Assembly (NCBI GenBank): GCA_905176665.1
Contig: CAJINA010000119.1
Location: forward strand, 150,224 to 214,223
Length of the DNA: 64,000 bases
Origin: Olavius algarvensis Delta 4 endosymbiont
GTDB lineage: Bacteria; Desulfobacterota; Desulfobacteria; Desulfobacterales; CAJINA01
Direction: 5' to 3'
The translations under genes and the position numbers were made by a program. Shown here piece by piece: positions 15,940 through 25,831 of the stretch; positions within the stretch are counted from its first letter, which is position 1; each line of letters starts with the position of its first letter. The notes beneath the pieces were generated by a model. That model was not told where the DNA came from. It worked only from the letters and a program-made list of their open reading frames with translations, and did not search any database.

Positions 15940-18471
15940 ATGTCTCACTTTGCACAGTGGTACCAGAAGTCTGTCCTCGATCGGCCGCTACGGGTCATCC
16001 TGGGCCTGATAGTGGTCATATCGATCCTGGGATACAAAGCCCGGGACTTCAAGGTTGACGCTTCGGCGGAAACGCTCCTGCTTGAAAATGACCAGGACCT
16101 GCACTATGCCCGCCAGGTGAGCGCCCGCTACGGCACCAGTGACTTTCTCATTGTGGCCTATGCCCCTAAAGAGGGGGATCTCTTTTCAAAAACCACCCTG
16201 CAGAACCTGCGCAGCCTCAAAGCGGAACTGCAAAAACTGGAGCGGGTTTCATCGGTGTTGTCGATTCTTGATGTACCTCTGTTCGAAAGCCCGCCCCTGA
16301 CATACGCCGAGCTTTCCGAAGGCGCCCGTACGCTCGATTCACCGAAAACCGACCGCAAGTTGGCCCGTGTCGAGTTCCGGGACAGTCCCTTTTACCGCGA
16401 CCTGCTTGTCAGCCGGGACATGCAGACCATTGCTCTGGTCGTCAACCTCAAACGGGATCATATTTACCGGCAGTTGATCGAAAAGCGCAACGGATACCTG
16501 CAGCAGCGCGATCGTGAGGGGCTCTCGCCGGATGAAGCCGGTGAATTGAAAAAGACGGTGAAACTGATCCGGGCCCACCTGGACCGCATGAATGTGATCC
16601 AGCACCGGGACATTGCCGCCGTGCGAGCCATCATGGCTAAGTACCGCGACGGCGCGGCACTCTACCTGGGTGGGGTCAGCATGATTGCCGACGATATGAT
16701 TTCCTTTATCAAGTCGGACCTCAAGGGCTTTGGACTGGGGGTTTTTTTTCTGCTGGTGGTTATGCTGGGGTTCATCTTCAGACGGATCCGCTGGGTGGTG
16801 CTGCCCATGCTCTGCTGCTTTCTCTCGGTAATTGCCATGATGGGCATCCTGGGCACTTTTGGCTGGGAAGTGACGGTGATATCCTCGAATTTCATATCCC
16901 TGCAGCTGATCATAACCCTGGCCATCGTGGTTCACCTGATCGTTCGCTACCGCGAGTACCTGCGGGAAAACCCGGACGGTGACCAGCGCACCCTGGTGGC
17001 CGACACGGTCCGCGCCAAGTTTACGCCCTGCCTGTATGCGGCCCTGACGACGATTGCCGGATTCAGCTCGCTGCTGTTTTGCGATATCAAGCCTGTCATT
17101 CATTTCGGCTGGATGATGAGTGCCGGCATCCTGGTTTCCCTGATTCTGACCTTCTTCCTGTTTCCGGCCTGCGTGGTCCTGCTGCCCAAAGAAGACCCGC
17201 CGGCCGGCAGCCGGCGGGTCAATTTCGCGTTCATCACGCTGCTGGCCGATTTTACCCGCAAAAGGGGCAACCTGGTGCTGGTTCTCACCCTGGTTCTATC
17301 CTTGCTGACAGTCGCGGGCCTCTACCGGTTGGTGGTGGAGAACAGTTTCATCGACTATTTCAAGGAATCCACGGAAATATACCGCGGCATGAAGGTGATT
17401 GACCAGAAGCTCGGCGGCACCACCCCGCTGGATATCATCGTGCAGTTTGAGGATGCGGATCTGGCCGCGGAACCTGAGGAGGACCCGGATGCGTCTTACC
17501 TGGAGGACGAAGAAGACGCCGAGTTGATGGAGCTGCTCGACGAGGAGATGGAGGAGCAGAAAGACAAATACTGGTTTATCGATGAGCGCCTGGAGACCAT
17601 CGAAAAGGTGCACGACTATCTCGATGGCCTGCCGGAAACCGGCAAGGTGCTCTCGTTCGGTACGCTCCTCAAACTGGCCCGCAACCTGCGCAAAGGCGCC
17701 GCCCTGGACAGTTTTGAAACGAATGTTTTTTACACCAAGCTCCCGGACAAGTACAAAGACTTGATCGTAAAGCCCTATGTGTCCTTCGAGGCCAACGAGG
17801 CCCGCTTTTCAGTGCGCATCAAGGATTCCCTGAAAACCCTCAAACGGGATGCCCTGTTGAAGCAGATCCGGTATGACCTGATCCACGAGCTGCAGCTGGA
17901 TCCTGACCGGGTAAAGATTGCCGGCGCGATGGTGCTGTATAACAATATGCTGAAGAGCCTGTTTGCTTCGCAGATCAAAACCATCGGGGTCGTGGCCCTG
18001 GCGCTGCTGGTGATGTTCCTGGTGTTGTTCCGATCCCTGAAACTGGCCTTGATTGCCCTGTTCCCGAACCTGTTTGCATCCGGCGCGGTCCTGGGGGTGA
18101 TGGGCTGGCTCAATATTCCCCTGGATATGATGACCATTACCATTGCCGCCATCAGTATCGGCATTGCCGTCGATGATACCATTCACTACATCTACCGCTT
18201 TCAGGAAGAGATCCGGAAAGATGGGGATTACTACCAGACCCTCTATCGCTGTCACGGAACCATTGGGCACGCGATGTACTTCACCTCGGTTACCATTATC
18301 ATCGGTTTTTCCATTCTGGTCTTTTCAAATTTTTGGCCGACCATCTACTTCGGTCTTTTCACTGGCCTGGCCATGTTTATCGCCCTGGTAGCCGCCCTGA
18401 CCCTGCTGCCGCAGCTGCTGGTCCTGGTGAAACCTTTTGGCAACGGGGTTATGGAAGCCAAGACAACCTGA
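15940..18471 (+). CDS. RND superfamily (MMPL-type) exporter
   Basis: An 843-residue membrane protein with the duplicated RND layout. A first membrane helix (RVILGLIVVISIL) is followed by a large extracytoplasmic loop, then five helices, a second loop (about 470-680, rich in acidic residues at EEDPDASYLEDEEDAELM) and five more helices. The motif ITIAAISIGIAVDDTIHYIYRF matches the proton-relay-bearing helix 10 region of MMPL/HpnN-like proteins. Such proteins export lipids or hydrophobic molecules to the outer membrane. It stands alone and ends in TGA. Confidence 0.85.
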   Translation: MSHFAQWYQKSVLDRPLRVILGLIVVISILGYKARDFKVDASAETLLLENDQDLHYARQVSARYGTSDFLIVAYAPKEGDLFSKTTLQNLRSLKAELQKLERVSSVLSILDVPLFESPPLTYAELSEGARTLDSPKTDRKLARVEFRDSPFYRDLLVSRDMQTIALVVNLKRDHIYRQLIEKRNGYLQQRDREGLSPDEAGELKKTVKLIRAHLDRMNVIQHRDIAAVRAIMAKYRDGAALYLGGVSMIADDMISFIKSDLKGFGLGVFFLLVVMLGFIFRRIRWVVLPMLCCFLSVIAMMGILGTFGWEVTVISSNFISLQLIITLAIVVHLIVRYREYLRENPDGDQRTLVADTVRAKFTPCLYAALTTIAGFSSLLFCDIKPVIHFGWMMSAGILVSLILTFFLFPACVVLLPKEDPPAGSRRVNFAFITLLADFTRKRGNLVLVLTLVLSLLTVAGLYRLVVENSFIDYFKESTEIYRGMKVIDQKLGGTTPLDIIVQFEDADLAAEPEEDPDASYLEDEEDAELMELLDEEMEEQKDKYWFIDERLETIEKVHDYLDGLPETGKVLSFGTLLKLARNLRKGAALDSFETNVFYTKLPDKYKDLIVKPYVSFEANEARFSVRIKDSLKTLKRDALLKQIRYDLIHELQLDPDRVKIAGAMVLYNNMLKSLFASQIKTIGVVALALLVMFLVLFRSLKLALIALFPNLFASGAVLGVMGWLNIPLDMMTITIAAISIGIAVDDTIHYIYRFQEEIRKDGDYYQTLYRCHGTIGHAMYFTSVTIIIGFSILVFSNFWPTIYFGLFTGLAMFIALVAALTLLPQLLVLVKPFGNGVMEAKTT

Positions 18472-18613
18472 GTTTTCCTCAAGGTTGTATAAAAACATGA
18501 CAAAGTGGAGATAAGGGTATGCAATTAGATCAATTATAGAGACTATCCAGATGCTGCCTGGAGTCGCCAGGCGGCGAATTCAAGGGATCGGGCCAATTTC
18601 GTCATGCTTTTTA

Positions 18614-18634
18614 CCCTCCGGGAAAGCCGGAGGG
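18614..18634 (+). other. GC-rich hairpin upstream of chorismate mutase
   Basis: CCCTCCGG (18614-18621) and CCGGAGGG (18627-18634) form an 8-bp stem with a GAAAG loop, about 115 bases before the chorismate mutase start. It could act as an attenuator or end the transcript of the upstream RND gene. There is no T tract and no convincing leader peptide. Confidence 0.35.
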
Positions 18635-18747
18635 CTCCAGATCCTGCGTTGTCAAAGGTTCGCGGTAGTACACTACAACTTCACCCTTTCCGCCATGACT
18701 CTGAAGCCCTCCAACTTTTGCAACGTTGGGATTTAGAAGGAGCTGTT

Positions 18748-19239
18748 ATGACCTCTCAATCAGATGCGAACAAACCGGCACGCCCGGTCCGGTGCCGTGG
18801 CGTGCGCGGGGCCACGACGGTGACCGCAAATACGAAAGAAGCCATTCTAGAAGCGACACGCGAGATGATGTACATCATCATCCGGGCCAACGATATGCAG
18901 CCGGAAGATGTCGCCAGTGCCTACTTCACCACCACGGTCGATCTCGATGCAACCTACCCCGCCCTGGCGGCCCGCCAGTTGGGCTGGTACGATGCCGCCC
19001 TTTTGTGTGGCCATGAAATGCAGGTGCCCGACGGGCTGCCCATGTGTATCCGGGTGCTGATTCATTGGAACACCTCCCGCCGCGCGACGGAAATTGTCCA
19101 TGTCTATCTGCGGGAAGCCAAAGCCCTGCGGCCGGACCGCAAAACCCTGCCTGAAATTCCGGAAGAAGAGATTGCCGCCATTCTGGAAGATTTCGATATG
19201 GCTTCGCTGCATTTTGATCCGGACGGCTTGAAGAAGTAA
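18748..19239 (+). CDS. aroH: Chorismate mutase, AroH class
   Basis: A 163-residue protein matching the monofunctional AroH chorismate mutase family, which converts chorismate to prephenate for phenylalanine and tyrosine. Seen motifs are CRGVRGATTVTANTKEAI, YFTTTVDLDATYPALAARQLG and MCIRVLIHWNT, which hold the active-site arginines and the trimer-interface residues. It is longer than the Bacillus enzyme because of a short N-terminal tail and an extended C-terminus. The start is preceded by AGAAGGAG. No other aromatic pathway gene is adjacent. Confidence 0.85.
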   Translation: MTSQSDANKPARPVRCRGVRGATTVTANTKEAILEATREMMYIIIRANDMQPEDVASAYFTTTVDLDATYPALAARQLGWYDAALLCGHEMQVPDGLPMCIRVLIHWNTSRRATEIVHVYLREAKALRPDRKTLPEIPEEEIAAILEDFDMASLHFDPDGLKK

Positions 19240-19439
19240 CCGTCCCTGCAAGGGGGCGGGGTTTGTGTTTCCGTTAAGTTCTACCTCGCTGGCAGTCAGG
19301 TGAGTCAAAAGCTTGTGGTGTGCCGGATGGTGCATTGTCTGCAGTTACAATCCGGAAGCGGGCGTTCCGGTAATTACCGGTTATCAATCCGACCGGCCCA
19401 ACCACACCAAAAAACAGAAGCATGCTTTTGGAAGTTACC

Positions 19440-19583
19440 ATGAAAAAAGAGTATTCCGGCAACAGGGAGCTGAGCTGTTCCTTTGAATGCAACCAGGCCT
19501 ATCTGGATTGTATCGGCAAAGGTGAACACGAGTCGGTCTGCGCCCTGATACGGGTGCCGTGCGACTGCGCCTGTTCAGCCTGA
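19440..19583 (+). CDS. Small cysteine-rich protein
   Basis: A 47-residue frame with six or more cysteines (LSCSFECNQAYLDCIGKG and VPCDCACSA). The spacing suggests a compact metal-binding or disulfide-rich fold. The ribosome site is weak (TTGGAAG); an in-frame ATG at 19422 is an alternative start. It lies downstream of the chorismate mutase gene. Function is unknown and the call rests on cysteine content alone. Confidence 0.4.
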   Translation: MKKEYSGNRELSCSFECNQAYLDCIGKGEHESVCALIRVPCDCACSA

Positions 19584-19838
19584 TGTCTTATAAAGCGGGG
19601 GAAGTCGACCGGCTTTTCCCGCATTGCTACACGCGCCTGCCATAAAAGCCGAAGATATCGTAAAACCCTACCAGGACCCTACGGCCGTTGGCCGACTGAG
19701 CTTTAAAGTACCCGCGGGATCTGTTTCGGGTGCCTCGAGTCCAGAGGAGGCGGCAAGCCCACCAAGATGATGATCATATAAAGAGTGATGGTTTAAGGGC
19801 GTTTTACGAGAGCAGCAATGCCGGGGCGCCGGACGGTT

Positions 19839-21584
19839 TTAGACAGATATGGATCCTTTCCGGAAATCCGTCGGAGAGATGATGACGTTTAATAAAACCG
19901 GGCGCCCTTCGCCGGCCAGGGTGCGGGCCTGCTCTAAGGCTGCATCGATCTGCTCTTCGCGTTCGACCAGTATGCCGGCGGCGCCGAAGCCTTCCGCCAC
20001 CACATGGTAATCCGTATGGCGCAGCACCGTTCCGACGTCGTCTTTCAAAACCGCCACCTGGTCCCGGGCAATCTGGGTCCAGCCGGCGTCGTTGCCAACC
20101 ACGGCAATCACCGGGAGGCCGTGCCGCACAAACGTGTCCAGTTCGGCCAGGCTGTAACCGGCGGAACCATCACCGTAAATAATCCAGACTTCTGAGGCCG
20201 GATTGGCCGTTTTCGCTCCGAGGGCAAATCCCCCACCGACACCCAGGGTTCCGAAAACTCCCGGGTCGAGCCATTGCAGGGGCTTGCGGGGACGCAGGGT
20301 ATAGGCGGCGGTTGCCACAAAATCACCGCCATCGGCCACCAGGATACTGTTCTCCCGAAGGTGCTGGTCCAGTTTTTTGAAGAATGCCAACGGATTGACT
20401 CTGTCCGTTTGTTCTTGAACCATGGCCTGGATCTCATCTTCGCGCTGGTGGTCGGTTTCCCTCAGCGTTGCTTGCCACGCCTTCCAACTATCGCGGGGCA
20501 GGTAAGCCGGGTGCTTCGCCAGGGCTATCAAAAACAGCTGTGGGTCTCCATGGATAGGCAGCGTGGGCTTGCGATTGAGGCTCAACTCCGGCTTGCTTAA
20601 ATTTACGGCCAGCAGGGCGGCATCGCGATTGATGACGCGTCCGTAGTCGAGACGGAAATCACAGGGCATACCGGCCAGGATTACCAGATCGGCGGCTTTC
20701 AGGGCCTGACGACGTTTGTGCCGCATGTGTAAGGGGTGATCGGCGCCCAAAAGACCCCGGGCCATGCCGGCCAGGTATACCGGCACCCCCAATTCGCCAA
20801 CCGCATTTGCCAGACGAAGGGCATAACCGGGGTTGTGCATGACCTGGCTGCCCAGGACCAGCACCGGTCGGTCGGTATTTTCAAGCAGGTCAATGGCTTT
20901 GAGCATTTTGGGATGGTTGGCCGTCTGGGATTGCGGGCCCGGTGAATTCGGCTCCATGGCCTCAAAATCGCAGGCAAAGACATTGTCCACGTGATGCTTC
21001 AGGTAAAGTTCCTTCACCCGCTGACCGAGTGACGGCGATGATTGCTCCTGGCTGCCGGCCAGGTACCAGCTGCGGACCAGTTCCTCATCGTACAGCAGAT
21101 CGATGGGACACTCGACGAAGACGGGGCCGGGCACGCCGGAGCGGGCCGTGGCAAAAGCAGTTTCCAGAACTGGTACGATGTCGCAATTTCTGCTTATGGT
21201 ATCCGCCAATTTGACGACGGAGAGCAGCAGGGGCAGTTGATCGATATCCTGGAGGGAGCCGCGACCTTTCAGGATGGTCGCCGAAGCACCGCCGATCAGC
21301 ACCAGGGGCACCTGGGCCATCTGGGCATTTTTAACGGCGGTGATGGTGTTGGTGACCCCGGGGCCGGCCGTCACCAGGGCCACCCCGGGTATGCCGGTCA
21401 GCCGGGCGGCCGCATCGGCGGCAAAAACAGCGGCAGCTTCGTTGCGGGTATCCACCACCCGGAGGCCCTTCTTTTTACAGCCGACCAGGATCGGAGAGAT
21501 ATGGCCGCCGCAAAGGGTGAACACCTGCGGTACGCCCTGGCGTTTTAAAACATCTGCGATCACATCGCCACCGTTCAGGGACAT
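19839..21584 (-). CDS. Thiamine pyrophosphate-dependent enzyme (acetolactate synthase / 2-hydroxyacyl-CoA lyase-like)
   Basis: About 581 residues from the ATG at 21584, which has GAGGAGG upstream. The three-domain TPP layout is complete: the catalytic glutamate in [15 protein letters not shown], the central FAD/nucleotide-like domain, and the TPP motif beginning GDGSAGYS and ending in GNDAGW. It is closer in feel to the ILVBL/HACL2 group than to biosynthetic IlvB: there is no small regulatory subunit nearby and no other branched-chain gene. Possible reactions are acetolactate formation or cleavage of 2-hydroxyacyl-CoA. It ends in TAA and is transcribed alone. Confidence 0.78.
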   Translation of the reverse strand: MSLNGGDVIADVLKRQGVPQVFTLCGGHISPILVGCKKKGLRVVDTRNEAAAVFAADAAARLTGIPGVALVTAGPGVTNTITAVKNAQMAQVPLVLIGGASATILKGRGSLQDIDQLPLLLSVVKLADTISRNCDIVPVLETAFATARSGVPGPVFVECPIDLLYDEELVRSWYLAGSQEQSSPSLGQRVKELYLKHHVDNVFACDFEAMEPNSPGPQSQTANHPKMLKAIDLLENTDRPVLVLGSQVMHNPGYALRLANAVGELGVPVYLAGMARGLLGADHPLHMRHKRRQALKAADLVILAGMPCDFRLDYGRVINRDAALLAVNLSKPELSLNRKPTLPIHGDPQLFLIALAKHPAYLPRDSWKAWQATLRETDHQREDEIQAMVQEQTDRVNPLAFFKKLDQHLRENSILVADGGDFVATAAYTLRPRKPLQWLDPGVFGTLGVGGGFALGAKTANPASEVWIIYGDGSAGYSLAELDTFVRHGLPVIAVVGNDAGWTQIARDQVAVLKDDVGTVLRHTDYHVVAEGFGAAGILVEREEQIDAALEQARTLAGEGRPVLLNVIISPTDFRKGSISV

Positions 21585-22102
21585 CGCGAACCTCCTCGTC
21601 AATGATTGGAAATCTACCTTTTATAATCAGCACCTTAAGTGAGCTGTCAAGCCGGAAGCCCGAGCTTTCACCGGAGCACGGCTGTGGCCGGTGTTCTTTA
21701 GGATGGCGTATAAAGATATGTTGCTGGAGAAGCAGATGAAAAAGTCGTGCGCCTGTGTGTATGTTACACATACACATTCACGAGGACACCTTTACGGACG
21801 GGGGCCAGGGGGCGGACGAAACCGGTAGGGCTATAATAGCGCGCGAGAGAACTGGACAGTCCATTCGGGACGCTTTTCGCCGGATGGAAACTTGTTTTTG
21901 TCCGTGATCTGAGCGCAGAACGCCAATCACGATCAGCAGGATCGCTTCCCGGTTTTTGAACCGGGCGAAATTTATGCACAGGTACGATATTGAAGATTGC
22001 CTCTACCTTGTTAACTGGTTACGCAAAGATCGTTATGCCCGTGAAACGGCTGGGGCTGTCGCCAGCCCGGTGACAGATCAGGTGCGCGCCGTGAACGAGC
22101 TG
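21585..22102. other. Intergenic region without a visible gene
   Basis: About 500 bases upstream of the TPP-enzyme gene and downstream of the lipocalin gene. It contains a hairpin CCCGGTT/AACCGGG (21948-21965) and the inverted repeat described at 21756-21776. The open frames here have neither ribosome sites nor recognisable domains. Confidence 0.5.
21756..21776. promoter_or_regulatory. 9-bp inverted repeat, possible operator
   Basis: TGTGTATGT (21756-21764) and ACATACACA (21768-21776) are perfect inverted arms with a 3-base spacer. The site is about 175 bases upstream of the TPP-enzyme start. The geometry fits a dimeric regulator site; the regulator is unknown. Confidence 0.35.
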
Positions 22103-22660
22103 TCACGAACTGTTGGTTACCCCTGATGGTGCAATCCCCCCGGACTGGGGTACTTTCTTTACTTTACTGATGTCATAGCCCTGTTCAGCAATAAAATGGA
22201 GGATATGGTCATACTCGGCCTCGGAAATTGCAGGCTTCCGGGCCATGATCCAAACGTAATCACGTTTTGTGCGGCCGACAACCGTCGTTGCATAATCTTT
22301 GTCCAGGTAGATAATCCGATACTCCGCCTTGAAGGGCCACACAAACTGCATGCCCCAGACGGCATTGGAGGTTGAATCCTGAACGAAAGCTCGCGGCCGA
22401 TACGTTTTTACGGGACCGTCCAAGGCGCCTTTATTGAAGGTGAAAGTTGTGTAAATGGTGCCGTCTTCCGCCAGCCGATAGGATTCGACCCCGTTGTAAA
22501 CATCCTTTTCAAATATAGTGGGGATACTCGCAATCACATACCAATCCCCCATGAACCGGTTGAGGTCTACCTCGGCTACGGTTTCAATTGCCGGCCGGGT
22601 TTTGCATCCTGGCGCGGCCATAACGGCTATGATAGCGATCCAGATGAAGGCTGTTCTCAT
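22103..22660 (-). CDS. Lipocalin family lipoprotein (Blc-like)
   Basis: A 185-residue protein with a signal peptide and lipobox AAPGC near residue 19. The lipocalin signature follows as GDWYVIASIPTIFEK, and later strands and the terminal helix (SEAEYDHILHFIAEQGYD) fit bacterial Blc. Blc proteins sit on the outer membrane and bind fatty acids or lysophospholipids. The start at 22660 has AGAGGTG upstream; the long upstream extension belongs to the shadow of the DUF2062 gene. It begins just 6 bases after the DUF2062 stop, so the two form an operon. Confidence 0.88.
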   Translation of the reverse strand: MRTAFIWIAIIAVMAAPGCKTRPAIETVAEVDLNRFMGDWYVIASIPTIFEKDVYNGVESYRLAEDGTIYTTFTFNKGALDGPVKTYRPRAFVQDSTSNAVWGMQFVWPFKAEYRIIYLDKDYATTVVGRTKRDYVWIMARKPAISEAEYDHILHFIAEQGYDISKVKKVPQSGGIAPSGVTNSS

Positions 22661-22665
22661 ATTTT

Positions 22666-23166
22666 TCACCTCTGGTGGCGCCCTGGTCGGCGGCAAATAG
22701 CATTTCCGGAGACCGTCTCCGGCATCAGCTTGAAGACAGCCGGTCGAACCATCTTGTAAAGTATCAGTCCGATCAGCGGGCCGGTCAGCAGCCAGGCACC
22801 GATAACCGGCAATGCTATATGGCCAACGCTCTGTAGTCCTGCTAGCAGGCCCTGGCCGGCCAATTCGGGTAACCGACTCATCTCCTGCAGGGCGCCAATG
22901 GGGCCGAACCACAGGTTCCCCAGGGCATAATAAACACCCAGCATGCCTACCTGTAGCGGATATACGGCGAAGTTTACAGCCTGCAGAACAACGGGGTTGA
23001 GCCGTAACACCACGGCGGCCCCCAGGCACATGAAGGTGGCGACTCCGGGTATCGGGAAAAGTCCTAAAACGGAACCGAGCGCCACGCTGGCCGAAACTGC
23101 CCTGGGGCTGCGGCCGCTTTGGAGATTCCGGGTTAATACATCTTTGAGTGTTTTGAGTCCCATCAT
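22666..23166 (-). CDS. DUF2062 membrane protein
   Basis: About 166 residues with DUF2062 hallmarks: ASVALGSVLGLFPIPGVATFMC, then hydrophobic helices (NPVVLQAVNFAVYPLQ and GAWLLTGPLIGLILY). It is an inner-membrane protein of unknown role. Several in-frame ATGs exist (23172, 23166, 23163); AGGA five bases before 23166 supports that one. It is coupled to the lipocalin gene, which hints at a role in envelope lipid handling. Confidence 0.8.
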   Translation of the reverse strand: MMGLKTLKDVLTRNLQSGRSPRAVSASVALGSVLGLFPIPGVATFMCLGAAVVLRLNPVVLQAVNFAVYPLQVGMLGVYYALGNLWFGPIGALQEMSRLPELAGQGLLAGLQSVGHIALPVIGAWLLTGPLIGLILYKMVRPAVFKLMPETVSGNAICRRPGRHQR

Positions 23167-23326
23167 GCTCATCCTATGGAGAACCGGCACCTATTCCAGT
23201 TCGTATTCACAATACAAACCTATGAATCACCCGCCGGATCGGCAATAAGGGTGGGGGAACGGGGTATTGATAGGTCAAACCTCACAGTCGGGCAGCCTGT
23301 GGGAAGAGGATCGCCAGGCGATGATC

Positions 23327-24166
23327 CTATTGCTTTGGAATCGGTTGGCAGTGGGGACAGATATGTGTGCTGCGTTGACCGACCACCAGGCGTTCGATAG
23401 GATTGGCACAGCTTGGGCAGGGCTGGCCGGTCCGGCGAAACACTTTGAGAAATGAGTGGTTGCGGCCGGTTCTGCGTTCGAGGGAATAAAAATTGGCTTG
23501 GCCGCTGCCCAGGGTGGTTCCCGCGTTTTTCAGACCCTGTTTTAATACCTTGCGAATGGCGCGGTGCAATTTTGCGGCCTGCTGATTGGTGAGTGTGTGC
23601 GCGCTGCGCAAGGGATGCAGATGCGATTCCCACAGGGCTTCGTCCACGTAGATATTGCCCAGCCCGGCAATAAAGGTCTGGTCCAACAACAACGGTTTGA
23701 GCTGCCGTTTACGGGCCGCCAGCCGGGCGGCCAGCTTTTTGGCCGTGAACCCATCCGACAAGGGCTCCGGTCCCAGGTGTCCGGTGACGGTCTGGTGGGT
23801 GGGCGCCAGGTAGGCGCGTCCGAATTTGCGGGTATCGTGAAACCTGAGTTGGCGGCCGTCATCCAGTCGGATAATCAGATGGTCGTGCCGGGTGCGATGG
23901 GTACCGGCCCGGGCCAATACAAATCGGCCGGTCATGCGCAGGTGAAACAAGAGCTTCAGTTCAGGCTGCAAATGGAAAATGATATATTTCCCCCGGCGGG
24001 AAATCGCGGTGATAGTCCGTTTACGAAGTTGCCTGCTGAAGGCGGCGGGGTTTGGGTCGGCAATGGTCTTCGGCCAGAACACCCTGGCGTCGGCGATGCC
24101 GGCCCCCGGCACACCGGCGGCGATCAGATCATCAACAACGGTTTGGACTTCGGGTAGCTCCGGCAT
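23327..24166 (-). CDS. mutM: Formamidopyrimidine-DNA glycosylase
   Basis: A 279-residue Fpg. The N-terminal PELPEVQTVV supplies the catalytic proline and glutamate, and the central region holds QTFIAGLGNIYVDEALW, the helix-two-turn-helix. A C-terminal zinc finger begins CPSCANPI and ends ICPHCQ. It removes 8-oxoguanine and formamidopyrimidines from DNA. Length and motifs are all normal. It ends in TAG and is probably transcribed alone or with the small gene downstream in its own unit. Confidence 0.92.
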   Translation of the reverse strand: MPELPEVQTVVDDLIAAGVPGAGIADARVFWPKTIADPNPAAFSRQLRKRTITAISRRGKYIIFHLQPELKLLFHLRMTGRFVLARAGTHRTRHDHLIIRLDDGRQLRFHDTRKFGRAYLAPTHQTVTGHLGPEPLSDGFTAKKLAARLAARKRQLKPLLLDQTFIAGLGNIYVDEALWESHLHPLRSAHTLTNQQAAKLHRAIRKVLKQGLKNAGTTLGSGQANFYSLERRTGRNHSFLKVFRRTGQPCPSCANPIERLVVGQRSTHICPHCQPIPKQ

Positions 24167-24211
24167 GATAGAGTTATTGGGGCGGCCAGGACGGCCGATT
24201 CAATAGCGCGG

Positions 24212-24367
24212 TTAGGCGATGACCATATCTGGTTCACCGCGTCGGCGGCGAATGACCCGGATGTTGCCGGTTCTTTTGGGCGCGGTCTGTTCTTCTTGCG
24301 GCTGTTCGGCCTGGGCCATCAGTTTACGTAATTGCTCTTCGAGTTTCTTTTTCTGCTCTGCTTTCAT
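24212..24367 (-). CDS. Small charged hypothetical protein
   Basis: A 51-residue protein from ATG 24367. It is highly charged: lysine/glutamate-rich helix AEQKKKLEEQLRKLMAQAEQ, then a basic tail RVIRRRRGEPDMVIA. AAGGAG lies 12 bases before this ATG and directly before another ATG at 24379, so the start is uncertain. It could bind nucleic acid. It lies upstream of mutM on the same strand with a 45-base gap. Confidence 0.5.
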   Translation of the reverse strand: MKAEQKKKLEEQLRKLMAQAEQPQEEQTAPKRTGNIRVIRRRRGEPDMVIA

Positions 24368-24645
24368 GCAGTCTTTCATCTCCTTATTTGGTTTTTGGAA
24401 AAAAATGACCAAGGGAAACCAATTATAACAGTTTGAAGGTGTTGGCAAGGATAAAATGCCAGGGCGGGCCTACAAGCTGGATCAAAATTACACCCCGCTG
24501 CCGGATGGGTTAAAGCCGAACCGTTTGACCTTTATTAATATGTTTGATATCAAGGCGTTAAGGATATGGTCCGGTTAAGCCCCCGGCCAGGTTCTTGAAA
24601 GGAACGCCTGGGTGGTAACCACGATTTAGATTGAAGAGGAAAAAA

Positions 24646-25065
24646 ATGGCTGATTTTGAGATATTCTCGACGGATATAGACCTGCGGTTTCGGGATGTGG
24701 ACGCCATGGGGCACGTCAACAACGCGGTCTATTTCACCTATTTCGAGTACGGGCGATTGAAATTTTTCTATTCCGCGGACCAGAAGGATAAGTTTCCCGG
24801 CTTTGCCTTTATCCTGGCGCATGTGAGCTGTGACTTTATCCGTCCGGTTACCCTGGACGACACCCTGCAGCTCCAGATGTGGGTCAAGGAGATCGGCGGC
24901 AAGAGTTTCAAATTCCACTACCAGCTCGTAGATGCGGACGATCCCGCCTTCACATTTGCCACCGGGGAGTCTGTCCAGGTCTGTTTCGATTACCAGAAGA
25001 ACCGGTCGATTACTATATCGGAAGACTTGCATATCCAGCTCTCTGCCTACCTGGAACAGGCATGA
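24646..25065 (+). CDS. Acyl-CoA thioesterase (4HBT / YbgC-FadM family)
   Basis: A 139-residue hot-dog-fold thioesterase. The active-site region RFRDVDAMGHVNNAVYFTYFEY contains the family aspartate and the HVNN helix. It hydrolyses acyl-CoA or aromatic acyl-CoA thioesters in the cytoplasm; the preferred chain is unknown. The start at 24646 is preceded by GAAGAGG; a TTG 15 bases upstream is unlikely. The TetR gene follows on the same strand. Confidence 0.85.
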   Translation: MADFEIFSTDIDLRFRDVDAMGHVNNAVYFTYFEYGRLKFFYSADQKDKFPGFAFILAHVSCDFIRPVTLDDTLQLQMWVKEIGGKSFKFHYQLVDADDPAFTFATGESVQVCFDYQKNRSITISEDLHIQLSAYLEQA

Positions 25066-25166
25066 TGCGGCAGTCCGGAGCCCCCCGTGAATCCAATTTA
25101 ACTTTATAAAGACGGATATATATATTCATTCGTCTGCATGGAATTGAACGCCGGATGAAAAAACGC

Positions 25167-25195
25167 TTGACAAGTACGAACGATCGTACTATTTT
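25167..25195 (+). promoter_or_regulatory. Promoter of the tetR-like gene
   Basis: TTGACA (25167-25172), a 17-base spacer and TATTTT (25190-25195). Transcription would begin at about 25201-25203, on the start codon of the regulator (25202), so the message would be leaderless. No ribosome site is present before that ATG, in agreement. Confidence 0.65.
25173..25190. promoter_or_regulatory. Probable TetR operator in the promoter spacer
   Basis: AGTACGA (25173-25179) and TCGTACT (25184-25190) are inverted arms around ACGA, filling the spacer between -35 and -10. Its core ACGAACGATCGT recurs with one change at 25868-25879 in the next gene. Confidence 0.7.
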
Positions 25196-25201
25196 TTGGA
25201 C

Positions 25202-25783
25202 ATGACAAAAGGTGCCGACACAAAAAAGTCTATCCTCGAGGCCGGTCTGGAAATGGCCAGCCGCCTGGGATTGGAGAGCGTCACAATTGGTGAACTGGCC
25301 AAAGCCACCGGTATGTCCAAGAGCGGCCTGTTTGCCCACTTCAAATCCAAGGAAAATCTGCAGATCGAAATTTTGCATTTTGCCGGTGAGCTTTTTTCAA
25401 AGGGGGTCATCGTTCCGGCGCTGCGAACCAAGGCCGGTGTCGACCGCATCCGGCAGCTGGTTGACAACTGGGTGCAGTGGACCGGTCGGCTGACGGGCGG
25501 CTGTATCTTCGTAACCGCCAGCACCGATTTCAGCAATCGTCCCGGGAAGGTCCGTGATGCCCTGCTGGCCCAGCAGGAGGAGTGGCTCGGCAGCCTTAAA
25601 CGGTTCTGCCAATCCGCCATGCGGGCAGGCGAGTTGCGGCGGGACATCGATTGTGATCAGTTTGCCTTCGATCTGTATTCACTGCTGCTCGGCTTTCATC
25701 TATACCACAAGCTGCTGCAGAACAAAGAAACCAGAAACCACCAGGAAACCGCACTGAACCGTCTGCTGGAAGATTATATCTAG
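25202..25783 (+). CDS. TetR/AcrR family transcriptional regulator
   Basis: A 193-residue protein. The N-terminal helix-turn-helix is typical: TKKSILEAGLEMASRLGLESV, then ELAKATGMSKSGLFAHFKSKE. The C-terminal ligand domain has GCIFVTASTDFSNRPG, resembling the TetR_C_6/YcdC-like group that often senses fatty acyl or small lipophilic compounds. It is probably autorepressed through the palindrome in its promoter and is followed by a hydrolase gene carrying a second copy of the site. The mRNA appears leaderless. It ends in TAG. Confidence 0.85.
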   Translation: MTKGADTKKSILEAGLEMASRLGLESVTIGELAKATGMSKSGLFAHFKSKENLQIEILHFAGELFSKGVIVPALRTKAGVDRIRQLVDNWVQWTGRLTGGCIFVTASTDFSNRPGKVRDALLAQQEEWLGSLKRFCQSAMRAGELRRDIDCDQFAFDLYSLLLGFHLYHKLLQNKETRNHQETALNRLLEDYI

Positions 25784-25831
25784 CTGACCAGGCGGCCTTT
25801 CCCCAACCACGCTAAAGAATAGGAGGGTAAA

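Noticed and set aside
16339..17103. 254-codon frame antisense to the RND gene
   Set aside because: Shadow of a clear membrane transporter; composition typical of antisense of GC-rich DNA.
18500..18740. Leader peptide MQLDQL and attenuator before chorismate mutase
   Set aside because: The peptide has no aromatic codons and the hairpin has no T tract or alternative pairing that I can show.
22661..23029. N-terminal extension of the lipocalin frame
   Set aside because: It is out-of-frame shadow of the DUF2062 gene; the lipocalin has its own ribosome site and signal peptide at 22660.
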